Shown: positions 34,441 to 46,088 of the stretch, one piece after another | Numbering within the stretch: the stretch's first letter is position 1 | How the letters are laid out: each line of letters opens with the position of its first letter | Assembly: GCF_029962835.1 (NCBI RefSeq) | Contig: NC_080573.1 | Coordinates: forward strand, 88,078,001 to 88,142,000 | Source of the DNA: Magnolia sinica | Taxonomy: Eukaryota; Streptophyta; Magnoliopsida; Magnoliales; Magnoliaceae | Length of the DNA: 64,000 nucleotides | Reading direction: 5' to 3' | Notes under the pieces: model-generated | Database searches by the model: none | Told to the model about the DNA's origin: nothing | What the model saw: the letters and a program-made list of their open reading frames with translations, nothing else | Translations under genes and position numbers: made by a program

Positions 34441-34771
34441 TCAAGAAGTTGTGCTAGTTTTGTAGAAGTTATACGAGGTCAAAAGAAGTTATGTGGGTTT
34501 TGAAGAAGTTGTGCAAGTTTTAAAGAAGTTGTGTGGGTTCTGAACAAGTTATGTGGGTTCTAAAGAAGTTGTGTAGGCTCTGAAGAAGTTGTGTGGTTAT
34601 GAAGTTGTGTGAATTCTGAAGAAGTTGTGCAGGTTTGAGGAACTTGTGCGAGTTTTAAAGAAGTTGTGCGGGTTCTGATGTAGTTGTGTGGCTCTAAAGA
34701 AGTTGTGCAGGATCTGAAGAAGTTATGCGGGTTCTGAAGGAGTTGTGTGGGTTTTGAAGAAGTTGTGTGAC
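34441..34771 (+). repeat. ~20-bp minisatellite, about 16 units
   Basis: Units read gaagaagttgtgtgggttct with substitutions and occasional length changes. The period holds for about 330 bases. Minus-strand ORFs here are Thr/Ser/His repeats created by the array. Confidence 0.92.
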
Positions 34772-34789
34772 CGCACATTTAGCACCTCG

Positions 34790-35930
34790 AACTTTTTAAT
34801 ACTCGAGTATTAAAAGTTTTCGAGTGTTACCATGAAATTTAATTTAGTATATAAATGTATATGTTAATAATTTATCCAATCCTAACCTTACATCTATTCT
34901 CTAACCTGAATATGACTAATTGCCTAGGTTATTCCTGTTGTTTAATATATGTATTTCCCCTTAATTAATGAGAATTTTAACTAATTTGGTACATAAATCT
35001 TTATATGTATTGATTTAAATATAAGTAATTTTGAAAGATTTGCTTAGAGATGTGCCTATAACCATGTAGAATTATTATATTTCCCAAAACTCTCAGGTCA
35101 ACAATAATTACGAAAATGCCATAACTTAGACCATTGAATTCTATATCACATGGTTCTCATTATCCGTTTGATGTGAAAATTGATACCATGCCTATGTATC
35201 ATAAATTAACTACATATATCAAATTTTAGCCCTTAAAGCATTGTAAAAGTGGCCCCTTAACCGTTGATTTTGGTGTCCATAGAGTGAGAAAAGATCGTGG
35301 GTAGTCATTGTAGACTATTTTCTTTCATACGAATGACTTGGATTGTCCATTATATGGAGCGAGTGTGGAATACGAGAACCCCACCTTGGTAGGCATTTCC
35401 TTAGGCACGAAAATAGTTGTTTTAGGCTTATCAACTCTTTTTAAATTTGGACCTTTCGAATTACCCACTCTACACCGTCAATCGCACCTCAAATTTGAAC
35501 CACACTTTGGCCTCATACAACTATGAAATAATAGAAAATTTAGACGCCGATTTATGATCTTATACCGTTGAATGATGACCGCCTTAAAGAAAATTGCTTC
35601 ATTTTGGTGCAACAAGTGAAATTTTAGATTTAGGCCTTTTCCACCATTGATCAACCACCAAAATTTTTCTAATATTTTGACTATTTGAACTACACATTTT
35701 CTCCACAATTGGGCCTCGATCATTAAGCATGGAGCATTAATTGAGATTAAGTCTATTTTGACACTCGCTAGGAGAATTTTCAAGATACACCAATATAAAT
35801 TTTGGATCACTAGAAAAATCATATATCATGTCCCTAATCGATGACCCCGACACCATGAACATATTAGATTTAAAGAAAGATCACCGGAAAAGAAAAATTT
35901 GATAAACCCAATTCAAGTGGGATGTGACAC
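34790..35930. other. Unassigned AT-rich DNA, probably U3 of the next LTR
   Basis: No coding content. The text (ttaaccgttgattttgg, ttcccaaaactctcagg) has the style of a gypsy LTR U3, and a TATA box follows at 35953. I could not find a TG start or a target duplication, so the left boundary of the LTR stays open. Confidence 0.4.
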
Positions 35931-37922
35931 ACCCCTCTCATGCTTACTCTATTATAAAAAGGGGGCATGCGCCCCTTCTCTACTCAAATACCCACGTGCA
36001 CACACCTTCCCATGTCCAAGGTAGAGAGAGAGAGGGACAAAGAGAGAGAGAGAGAGACATCCAAGGCTAGTCCCTCATCCCTTCTCTTCCTTCTCCACAC
36101 GTGTAATGTCTACCTTTTGCTCGAGCGATATCGTGGTTCATGTACAAGCCTTCCTACATCGATATCTACCTAGGTTTTATATTTGAGTATAAAGTGAGGG
36201 ATTTCTTTAAGCTTACACCAATTTAAATTGAATTTATACGTAGTTATCTTATTTATGCGTTAAAGTTGTGTATAATTTAATTTTTAATGTGATTTCTATG
36301 TTAATAGTTTCTTGATAATTATGAATTATTTATCCATGTTGGAATTATATTTGAGATATGATTATAATCATGTTGGACATATTTTGTGGGTCGCATAACA
36401 AAACTATGCCTTAAATCGTGAAATTACACGTGTTTGGGTCCCGAACTGTGCTTAGTTTGTGTATCTAATGGACCAAATAGTTATGTTAGAAAATCTTATA
36501 ATTTTGCTGACATTAATCTTTCCTAAAATCTAAAATTTAAAACTTAAGGCAGCGGGACTCACTTTTGGAGTAATTTGGACTTATTGGGTGGCTCGTCTAA
36601 CCTGAAATCGCACTGTTATATATATGAATACATTTTGAAGTCTATGGACTATTTTCTACCTTATTTGGATTTATTTTATTATAATTTCATATTAATTAGT
36701 TCTTAGAAATACCACTGGACTTTTTATGAATTCATGAGGAGTGATGGTTACAAGCCTTACCCTTCGCCAATTTTGAGAGTAATGCGTGTTTCCACTCTGT
36801 ATTGAGTTGGCTTTTGCTCCTCTCTATTATTTTATTGAGTTAGAATATTTGCTACTCTTCTCTTTAATTGAGTTTGCTTATTGCTAATTTTCTCTTTTAT
36901 TAGGTTACCCTTGTGCTACCTTCCTTATTTTATGGCGTGGGCATGTGTCTTGGAATTAACTCTCATGGTTTGACTTATTTTCCTATCGATGTAAGTGATG
37001 TGTTGAAGGTCTCATAACTGGTGACTTATATGTATTTATCGTGGACATAATGCACTTTGGGTAGTGACCCTCTTAGTCAATGTGTAAATCTTAGATTTAG
37101 GTAGTGGTGCATACATCAATATAAGTAACCTGCAATGCATGTTACATGACCTTTATGGGATTAGATGTCACAATTAGTCACTCCATGAACAAATCGTGTT
37201 ATGCAATTCATCCAATCCATGTGTTGTACCGTCTCGAGGTGTTATGTAAATCCACAGTAGTGTTGGACATGCTAACGAATCTCTGTAGTTATGGGATGTG
37301 GAGCGCGCTAAATTTTTATGAATTATATTCCATAATGTGGTGGTCACTCTGTATGATGAGTCGCACAAACTATGCTAGGCATGCATTCATATAGATTTGG
37401 TTTCACATATCGATACCACTCATAATTGTGGAATACGAGGTGTATCGAAACCCTTGCATTGTTATTATAATTAATCACTTGAATTATTGTTAATCTTAAC
37501 GGACAACCATGACTATGAGTAGGGCGTTGATCCTCTTTAACCATACAGATGATACAGTTGATGTACAAGTTAAAGATATATGCAATGCATGATCTCCCTA
37601 TAAAAGACTACGAGTGATGTGGGATTATGTTATTGATTCTTTCATTTTAATTTAGCTTTATTTACGTTTCATGATGTGAATTTGGATATTTGTAATAAGC
37701 TTCCACTTGAGTGAGCAATAAATGATTAGTTGAAATTTTATATTTAATTGGAATAAGATTTATAATATGGTTGGTTTTATTATCATGAATGGGTACCTTC
37801 ATTTATGTGATTTGAAAAAGAAAAAAGGAACAATTATGTAATATTCATTCATTCATTTCACTACCACCTAGAATTCTTGGGCACGAGTATGTACTTGGGC
37901 CGTGAAAACTCGGGGTGTTACA
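35931..37922 (+). mobile_element. Ty3/gypsy-type LTR, 3' part (family unassigned)
   Basis: A TATA box (tataaaaa, 35953-35960) precedes a leader with a (GA)n run at 36022-36058 and ~1.9 kb of non-coding sequence ending ctcggggtgttaca at 37922, a classical gypsy LTR terminus. No primer site follows, so it is a solo LTR or a 3' LTR. The start is probably upstream, near 34.9-35.1 kb. tgtgacacacccc at 35933 is inverted relative to the ggggtgttaca end, but lies only 20 bases before the TATA box, so I do not take it as the LTR start. Confidence 0.5.
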
Positions 37923-38661
37923 ACAAAAATGGAGTTGCACGGCCACACAACAATGATGACTTGTGTGGTTGCGCAATAATGATGACTTGCGCAACCACAC
38001 AACAACTTCAACATAGAAGTGTTGTGCAATAAAAGGGCTTCACACGTGTGAATGCTTATAAATACCCGTCTACCCTCCCATTTGGCAAATTTCGAGGATT
38101 CAAAACTTCCTTGGAGCTCTTGTCTAAATAAAAGGAAGATATCGAAGAAGACCCACGTAATAGCTCCTCCTTGTGAGTTATGCACTGAACATATTGGTGG
38201 ATCTCAGGGACGAGCAAAATTTGGAGGAGGATTGAAGTAAAAAGAGAAGGGACATCTCCGGATGGGTTGCACGACTGCGTAACTTAGCAATCTTGCGCAG
38301 TCGCGTAACTTAGCAATCTTGTGCGGCCGCACAACTGCTTTGCTGATAAATCAATTTAAGCATTTTACAAGCACGGGATGATTCCATTCTAAACCATGTA
38401 GAAGGGGTTTTAAACCCGAACACCTCTTTTGTCATTTCGATGGACATCCAACAGGGGCCAGAATGCTGGCAAAATTATTCTTTCCAATTATTATTTTATA
38501 TTGTCAATTGCATAATATTTTAGAATAAAGGGAAATGCAAGGAATGTAATAAGAACTCAGATAAATAAAATATTTGACTTTGAGCATTCTTTCTTCATGA
38601 TTTCCCTTATTGTTCATTAGATTACATATGTTCTAATTCCCAAATCAAAATCAACACAACA
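37916..38661 (+). mobile_element. 5' LTR of TRG2 (~746 bp)
   Basis: Candidate start TGTTACAACAAAAATGG aligns loosely with TGTTGGAGCACAAAATG of TRG1. The end is ...aatcaacacaaca, 19 bases before the primer site. Upstream of the TATA box (tataaata, 38057-38064) are palindromic words: tggttgcgcaa, cttgcgcaacca and cacacgtgtg. A gcgtaacttagcaatcttg doublet is at 38276-38325. The start overlaps the seven-base end of the preceding LTR (tgttaca), so the exact boundary is ambiguous. Confidence 0.6.
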
Positions 38662-38680
38662 TTTTGTTAGGAAAATAAAA

Positions 38681-38698
38681 TGGCGATTCTTCTTGGGA
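38681..38698 (+). promoter_or_regulatory. TRG2 primer-binding site, Tat/Ogre-like
   Basis: tggcgattcttcttggga after aaaataaaa. Plant Tat/Ogre elements use a tggcgactc-type site. A second similar word, aatggcgactctcgac, occurs at 38804, so the primer region may be duplicated. Confidence 0.6.
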
Positions 38699-39004
38699 TC
38701 GAACCTAGAGTCTCTACTTTGGAATTAGAATATTTGTATCTAGTGATAGTAGTGGAATGCTTGAAAGATATTCATCGTAAAAAAGGCGCTGTAAAGGTGC
38801 CAAAATGGCGACTCTCGACGAGAACATTTCTCCCTTCATCTCTAAAATAAGATATAATTTGTATTAATCAGGATAACTAATGGTGACTTGTTCTAATAAC
38901 GGGTACCATATTCTCATGCAACCACAATTTCTTCTCTTCGTACTAATGTGATTATTTACTTCACGCCCTATGAGTTTGTTGTATCCTATGTAGGTGAGGC
39001 TAAA

Positions 39005-40846
39005 ATGTCCCCAAAGAAGATACTGAAGAAAGTCAAACCGACTATAATCTGAAGCAAATAACCGCGAGTAATGATAGGAATGATTTCTACTTCACCTGTG
39101 GTACAGAAAGTTAATGAACAATGGGCAGTGGTGACATCTAGGAGAAGAAAGGCTTAATCCCCCTAATGTGAAAAGTCAGGTCCCATTGAGGGTGGTAAGA
39201 GGAGTGATCATGCGGAATACCATAAGGCACAATCCTGCCTTAGCTCCACCTTTATTTTACCTGGGAAGGACTGAAACACTCTTCAGCCCACAAGATTTCC
39301 CCGTACTGCCAATTACAATGGGAAGACGTCCACCCCAGTTTCACCAAGGGTTTAGAAGGATAAAGGGAAAGTTATTGTGACAAGTGAACCTTTGCTCGTA
39401 ATACCACTAGCAATGGATTTAGTGCAAGCTTCCACATTGCATTATAAGTCGGCTAGTTCCCCGAGATGGCGATGCACTAATTTTGGGTTGAGAGTGGCTT
39501 ATTTTACTTAATGTCATTAGTAACGATGTACTCATCCTCTCCCTCAATATTAAGCCAACTGAGGAGTAAAGAAATGTTGGTCTTTATGGTGGGCACTAGT
39601 CTGGTTGATCCCGCTTTCATTAGATGAGCGTTTAGTTGAGATGGAATGCACGTATGCCCTCTTGATGGGAGAATGTAGGAACCTTCAAGGGGCATTAGTG
39701 ACATTATCCCGTAACACTTCTCAAGTGTCTGCTCCTCCGATGATGGTTGCCATGAGTGATAATGGACGACAAGCAGAATGGTAGCAAATGTAAAGGGTTG
39801 GATCTCATGGGTCTGCACCTCCTATTGCTCAAACTGTAACATAGGAAGAAATCTAACAAGTAGACGTTGAAGCCATTCGCTTGGAAAGGGAACAAGATCA
39901 AAAGAGAAGTTTTGGGTATCAGACACAATATCCTCCTGAAATAGGGGAGATGTCATTTTCTATCAAATTCAAATACTTAGATTTCTAAAAGTTTAATGGG
40001 GACGATTCACCCGAGGAGTATCTGAAGCACTTCATAACAACTATGCAAAATTTCTCCACGGTTCCTTAGTATTTCTTAAGACTATTCAGGTCATCTTTAA
40101 TGGGAAAAGACTTCAAGTGGTATTCGACTTGGCTTCAGAATTTATAAGTACTTGAGATTAAATGTAAGATGCCTTTTATGACAAACTTTTGTTCCTCTTA
40201 AAGGGAAGTTAGCTTGACCAAAGTGGCTTCTATTCTCCAAAGAGAGGGCGAAGCAGTTGAAAAATTCATCGATCAATAGAAAACCCTGGGGCATTATGTT
40301 AGAACAGTTTAAACTATGTTTGGGTTGTATGGAGCTGGAGGTGGCGTTTGGCCTAATAAGTGCTAATATACGAACTTTTCGTGATTTCGCTACAAAAGCT
40401 CATACTCTTGAAATTATTGTTAGAAAAGTGTCAGCTTCTCGTACGAAGCCTCTTTTCCACAACTTTAATGGAACATTAGCAAACACCACTAGTAAAGTAG
40501 ATAATAAGGAAGACTCTCGAAGTAGACAAAGAAATAGAAGTGGAAAAAGTAGGAACAATTATACGATCAGGGCGACAGATAACATGCTTAGACAATATAA
40601 GGACCATAAGGTATATGCATTCGTAAAGGAAGACGTACTTCCTATGATGAACGAATTACTGATTGTTGGAACGATCGGGTTACCTCAGCCAAAAAACCTG
40701 AAGAAATAGGGAAGAAAAAAGAAAAAGATTATTGCCATTATCATTGTATGCTAGGACATTAGATTGAAAATTGCTTTGCCATTAAAAGTATACTGCAAAA
40801 GATGATCGATAAAGGTGAAATTGTTATAAAAGAAAATGACGTATGA
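39005..40846 (+). pseudogene. gag: Ty3/gypsy gag remnant (TRG2)
   Basis: A possible start is ATG 39005 (MSPKKILKKVKP). The conserved core reads FNGDDSPEEYLKHFITTM near 39990, then LRLFRSSLMGKDFKWYS. The best open stretch is 40257-40709 with TFRDFATKAHTLEIIVRKVSA. A C-terminal finger near 40730-40775 has YCHYHCMLGH and ENC, with a stop (TAG) between. Multiple stops and frameshifts occur. Sequence and order match TRG1 gag at 12640-13594, with the first zinc-binding Cys kept here but lost there. Confidence 0.8.
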
Positions 40847-42118
40847 AAGAAAGGTGTAACGAACATAGTTTCTATTAAAAGTATATGTGGTGTGAAAATT
40901 ATACCTCTTAGCCTCATAAGGGTGTGGATGTTGAGAGTGTGGGCAAGGAGACGAAGGGAAAGCCATGAATGGTTCTAGAAGAAAGAAAGAGATTTCAAAA
41001 AAAAAATATTATATGTTCAAAATATAACTCTTGCGCAATGTCAAACGCTAATTTTTTAAGAAATGAGAAATGTTTCTAAAGCTTAAACGACCCATCATGG
41101 TTATACACAAGATTGGGGATAGATTTAACCCAAAATGAGATGGTCCTTTTTTACCACTCCAAGAAAACGATGAATGAAGCTTTGATTGTAAAGATTCTTC
41201 ATAAAAAACCTACCCCAATCAAAAGGGGGCAGAGGCTATACTGCACAAAAGAATGAAAAATATTGCGTAAAGACAAAGAAATGTCATGTAATGATGAGAA
41301 TAACTTGTCGATAAGAGTATTATGTAAACAATGAGTTCAAAGTCAAGGAACTATTCGATCCTCAATTCTCTAGTTCTTTTCATTTTTATCGCTGATTCTC
41401 ATAAAGATTATTGTCGATTATCAGGAAATTTATCACTGGTTCTTAAAATGATTATAGTCGATTCTCTAAATAATAGTTGTAAATTCTCCAAGATGATAAT
41501 CACCAATAATCCTCCAGGATGATAACCACCAATTTTTCAGAACAATCACCATTCGATCCTCCAAAATTACAGCTGATTATCGCCAATTATCTAAGATTAT
41601 TGCTAATTATTGCCGGTTGATTCTCTAAAATTATCGCCAAACATCCTCACTTTTAAGGCAACGAAATGAGTATAAGCCCCAATAACAATTTTATGCAGGC
41701 CTTAATAACAATTTTATGTAGGTAGTTGTGAGAGCCAGTGACAAACACCCAAGAAGGCCAACCACACATAAGACCTAATCCGTCTCTATCACTCTTGGTA
41801 GCGTCATAGGGAAGGATTAAAAGAAAAGCCCTCTCCCCTTGTGAATGGGCCTGGGTCAAAGAAATGAAGAAAAAAGGTGGCTGCAATGTGAGCTTAGTGG
41901 TTTATCCATATGAAGGCCAATCATGCATAAGACCCCCCCAGCTTTCTGTCTTGTTTCCAATAGTAACTCATGGGAATGTCAATTTAGATAAGAGCTTTCC
42001 CCCATTGATGGATTGGTGGCCTTAGACTTGGTATCCCTACATGTAACTTTGTGAACTTCCTGATAACAGAGAGTGCCATGCGAACTCAAGAGAGTTACAT
42101 ATCCACACATAAGTCCCT
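40847..42118 (+). other. Non-coding tail of TRG2
   Basis: No pol motif. Contains the tcaaaagggggcag motif (41219-41232) shared with TRG1 and many gattatcgcc/attatc words (41330-41640), also as in TRG1. Confidence 0.65.
41219..41232 (+). promoter_or_regulatory. Internal polypurine motif tcaaaagggggcag
   Basis: Identical to 14527-14540 in TRG1 although neighbouring sequence has diverged strongly. Confidence 0.45.
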
Positions 42119-42508
42119 TTGCTCCAACTACTTACAAGCCTAAATTGTGGATTGTTCCAACTACTTATGAGCCTAAACCGTGGATTGCTCTAGCTACTTA
42201 CGAGCCTAAACTATGGTTACTCCAACTACTTAGGAGCCTAAACTGTGGATTACTCCAACTACTTATGAGCCTAAATTGTGGATTGCTCCAGCAGCTTACG
42301 AGCCTAAATTTTAGTTGCTTCAACTACTTACGAGCCTAAATTATGAATTTTTCCAACTACTTATGAGTTTAAATTGTGGTTGCTCCAACTACTTAAGTGC
42401 CTAAACTGTAGTTGCTCCAACTACCTATGAGCCTAAACTATGGTTACTCTAATTACTTATGAACCTAAACTTTAATTGCTCCAACAACTCAAGAGCCTAA
42501 ATTGTGAT
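42119..42508 (+). repeat. ~33-bp tandem array, about 12 units
   Basis: Units read gctccaactacttatgagcc followed by taaattgtggatt with small changes. A few units are 30 bp. Single relatives of this unit stand on both sides of the 42-bp array in TRG1 (15206-15260 and 15536-15570), so the unit is ancestral and was amplified only here. Confidence 0.92.
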
Positions 42509-42511
42509 TGG

Positions 42512-44272
42512 TGTTGAGGGTTAAATATTGCATATTATCCCCCATTTATATCCTGGTTTTATGAATATGATGCTTCTTAATGTCCTATTTTATTCATGTT
42601 TGTGTTGTAAGGTGAATTTAAGAGCTTGGATTGGAAAAGGTGCTAAGAGCATGGATTTGACGCTCAAAGATCACCAAGGCAAAGAATGGATCTTAGGAGA
42701 CAAAGATTGAAGATTTCAAGGTCCTGAGATTCAAGAAAACCAAGTGGAGAAGGAACGAAGTCGAAAGAACAAGTGCAGAATTCACATTGACTGTGCCATC
42801 GATCACCATTCGATGACATCGAACACGGGTCGATGACATTGAATTTATGAAAGAAAATTGAGTTAGTTGGTGGATAAATTAAAGACATTTTTCGATGACT
42901 CGAGGACTTGTTTGATGACTCGAAGCCTTGCGCAATGACATCGAAGTCAGTTCGATGAGATCGAATTTTCTATGGATTTTTGGCAAAACTCACTAGACAT
43001 ATTAGGCACAATGTTCGATTGCTCGAAGTACTCCTTGATGATATCGAAGACCTGCTCGATGACATCGAAGGCCTCTTCGATGGCATCAAATTTATTGAAG
43101 AAATTGAAATAACTCATTGGACTGTTTTGGATGCATTATTGATTTCTTGAACAACTCTCGATGACATCGAAGACACCTTCGACGGCATCAAAGGTAGGTT
43201 CGATGACATAGAAGATTATCCAGTCCGGACGAAGTTACGCAGTGCGAAAAAAGCATGTATAAAAGTAACCTTTGATGACGTCGAAGGCAGTTCGATGTCA
43301 TCGAACGATTTGCATATAGTTATGCAGTGCATAAATTTGAAGCAATTTCTGGATTTTTCCAAGTTAGTGTGAAAGGAGGTGTTGCACAACTATAAATAGG
43401 AATCCCCAGGGCATTCTTAGGAGGAATCGGGTTTGGAGGAGTGAAGCACAGGGGTGAAGAGCCGTCGCCAAGCATTTTCTTCCTTTCTTCCTTAGTTTTT
43501 CATGCTTTCTTCTAGGGTTTTAGATCCAATCATGTCTATGGTTGGCTAAATCTCTTAGCTAGGGCTAAGAGGTGAAGCTTGTAGGGTGATAGGATGTTTC
43601 TATTGCTTTGATTCATGTTCATGTTAAACTCTCTTTGATTCTAATTTGATATTTAAGGAATACTTTCAGTTTTTAATGGTTTGTTGTGACTCAAATTACA
43701 ATAGATCTACAATAACTTTGAGTATTTTCTCTTCATGCTTTGAGATTGTGAAATTAGGAAATCTTATTGTTCACCATCGTCCCTTGGGCATGGTTGGATG
43801 ATGGAATTCCTTCTAATCTTCATAATTCTCCTATGTTTGATTGTGGGATTGGTGTATCTTGTTGTTTGCCACTATCTCCTGGGCATGGCTAGGTGATGGA
43901 ATCACTTTTAATCCTCACAACTCTCATCTATTGGGAATCAGGTCAAAGGAAGTTCTGATTTGGTTTTATTGAAATATCTTCCAATTGGATAGGATAGGAC
44001 TCCGATTCCAGTTATGTCCTTGAATCAAGCATAGTCTCACCTAATTAGTACAAGTGGATCTTTGGAAAAACTAGTTCCCACCTTTGAATTCTTAAGTTTC
44101 TAATTAAACACTTCACAAATACTCCCTTTAATTCTAGATTTAGATTTACAACTTCTTCTAGTTCTACTTCTAGTTACTTTCAAAAGACACACTAGATTAG
44201 TCCCTGTGGATTCAACCTCTGTCTCATGGAGATTATTACTATATCGTGACCCTACACTTGGGGTTATGAACA
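42512..44272 (+). mobile_element. 5' LTR of Athila element (1761 bp)
   Basis: Starts TGTTGAGGGTTAAATATTG and ends GGGGTTATGAACA, six bases before the primer site. A TATA box (tataaata) is at 43391-43398. About fifteen copies of a tcgatgacatcga-like motif fill 42780-43315, directly upstream of it. The first ~130 and last ~400 bases are alignable to the second Athila-type LTR at 62250, but the middle is not. Confidence 0.85.
42780..43315 (+). repeat. Array of tcgatgacatcga near-palindromes
   Basis: About fifteen dispersed copies of tcgatgacatcgaa with one to three changes, such as cgatgactcgag, cgatgagatcgaa and cgatgtcatcgaac. Spacing is irregular at 20-60 bases. The array ends ~75 bases before the TATA box. 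Confidence 0.9.
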
Positions 44273-44278
44273 AGATTT

Positions 44279-44294
44279 TGGCACCGTTACTGGG
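44279..44294 (+). promoter_or_regulatory. Athila primer-binding site
   Basis: tggcaccgttactggg follows aagattt. Athila elements carry a tggcgccgttgcc-type site complementary to tRNA-Asp. Two C-to-T or G-to-A changes explain the difference. Confidence 0.8.
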
Positions 44295-44661
44295 CACTAA
44301 CGGTTGCATTTTTTGAGATTAACTAGTTTTGGAATTAGTTTAAGGTTAGGGTTTTTTCTGAATTATTTTAGAAACTAACTTAGCTTTCAATTTCTGTGTT
44401 TAGAAACTTTCCTAATATGTTTTTTAGAAACTAATTTACTTTCCTAATCTATTTTTAGAAACTAATCTACTCTCTATTTTTAGAAACTTTCCTAATTTGT
44501 TTTTAGAAATTAGGTTGCTTTATTAGTTCTTTTTAGAAACTAATTCACTTTCCATTTTCTTTTGTAGGACCACAATATAGAAACTTATAATTTGGTAACT
44601 TCTTTCTAATTTTTTCTCTTTCTATTTCTAGATTTCTATTTCCCTCTTTCTTTTCAGGTTT
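44295..44661 (+). other. Athila leader with gaaactaa repeats
   Basis: About seven copies of tttttagaaactaatttac-type text at 44395-44550. There is no coding content before the gag ATG at 44662. Confidence 0.7.
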
Positions 44662-46088
44662 ATGTTAGATTCTGAAATAGAGGGTTGAGAGTGTTTCATG
44701 CCCAAGTGGGTCTGTGATAACACTCAACGTCTTTTGAGTGAAGGAGGATTGATTGAGGGGTTATCTATCTATCAGAGGATTAGACACCACTCAAGATCCA
44801 CAAAGTTAATTGAAGTTATGACTGCCAATTAACTGACTAATCAACCTCCAATTCCACCTTAACCTAGGGTTAGAAAAATTTAGGATGAAAAGGAGGTGCA
44901 TCGAGCACCCCCGCCTCGTACTTTATGAGACTATTTACAACCGGTAGGGGTAAGCACACCTTCCTGTATGGTTTTTTTAGAAAACACAGGAAACATGGAT
45001 ATCAAGCCAATAGTGATCAAACTCCTTCTAAAGTTCCTTGGGATAGAATATGAAAATCCATATTTACACTTGAAAGAGTTTGATGAGATCGCCACTTTAA
45101 GCTTTCCTAATGTGTCTGAGGACATAATTCGGCTGAAACTCTTTCCTTTCTCCTTGAAAGAAAAGGTTGAGACGTGGTTACATTTACTATGTCCACGATC
45201 TATTGGTAGATGGAATGACATGACAAGGGAGTTCATAAAGAAATTCTTCCCATATCATAAAACAAACACCATCAGAAAGTTGATCATGAACTTCGCCCAA
45301 AGGAAAGATGAAACATTCTTCCTATGTTAGGAGCGGTTCAAGGATCTTGTCAATTTCTGCCCACAACATGGTTTTGAAACGTGACACATAACTAATTTTT
45401 TCCATGAAGGACTGACATCTTCCATGTGCTAATTTGTCGAGATGATGTGCAATGGAAAATTCCTAAATAAAGATGTCGATGAAGTGTGGGATTACTTTGA
45501 TAAACTTGCTGAAACTGCACAATCATGAGACATCTCCCCAAGAACAAGCATCACGTTTAAGTCACTCAATCAAAGGAGAGGGGTGAAATATATCTTTTGA
45601 AAGAGGAAGATGATATCATCGCTAAAGTGTCCAGTCTCACAAGGAAATTCGGGGCCATGAAACTTAGGAAGGATAAGGATAAGGAAGTTGTCTACGGTAT
45701 TTGTGCCTGCAACATTCATACAACTGAAAATTGCCCAAAAATACTTGCATTTCAAGAAATACTGAATGAGCAATCGAATGCCATAAACAACTACCAAAGG
45801 CCTTTCAAAGGACTCACTTCAAACACACATAACTCCAGCCGGAGAAATCATCCAAATTTCAATTGGAGGAATGGGGAATCTGTTATACCTCAAGGAATCC
45901 CTAATCAATTCTTAAATCAAGGGAAACCTCAAGAGGAATTGGTTCAAAATCCTCAACAGCTTATCCAGCAAAGTACTCTTCAAGTCTTACAAGAACTCAC
46001 AAAAGCTATACAAAAGATAGACTCACGCATTGCGGTTATGGAGAAAGGGGTGCTTCCGACCCAACCTATCCCAAAACCTAAACCGTAA
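44662..46088 (+). pseudogene. gag: Athila gag
   Basis: Starts at ATG 44662. The N-terminal part has several stops. The core is open at 44968-45330 and reads ENPYLHLKEFDEIATLSF, RLKLFPFSLKEK and TREFIKKFFPYHKTNT, the standard Athila gag core. A TAG at 45328 replaces the expected Trp of the CWERF motif. A frameshift lies between about 45540 and 45597. The C-terminal part (45597-46088) includes the degenerate finger CACNIHTTENC and a Gln/Asn-rich tail. It would have formed the particle shell. Confidence 0.87.

Larger units (their letters stand above)
37916..42511 (+). mobile_element. TRG2: gag-only Ty3/gypsy element, 3'-truncated
   Basis: Order: LTR (37916-38661), primer site (38681), leader, gag (39005-40846), ~1.7 kb non-coding tail ending in a 33-bp tandem array, then the Athila LTR at 42512 cuts it off. 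It is related to TRG1 at 12150-17478 along LTR end, gag and tail. No pol motif is present between gag and 42511. The primer site tggcgattcttcttggg is of the kind used by Tat/Ogre elements. The 3' LTR is not in the window. Confidence 0.7.

Noticed and set aside
35933..35945. tgtgacacacccc as the LTR start paired with ggggtgttaca at 37922
   Set aside because: A TATA box only 20 bases later would leave almost no U3, and the flanks (tggga versus acaaa) are not a target duplication.
42119..42508. Regular ~33-bp repeats with short variable parts, superficially CRISPR-like
   Set aside because: There are no unique spacers, units differ only by scattered substitutions, and the context is a plant retroelement tail.
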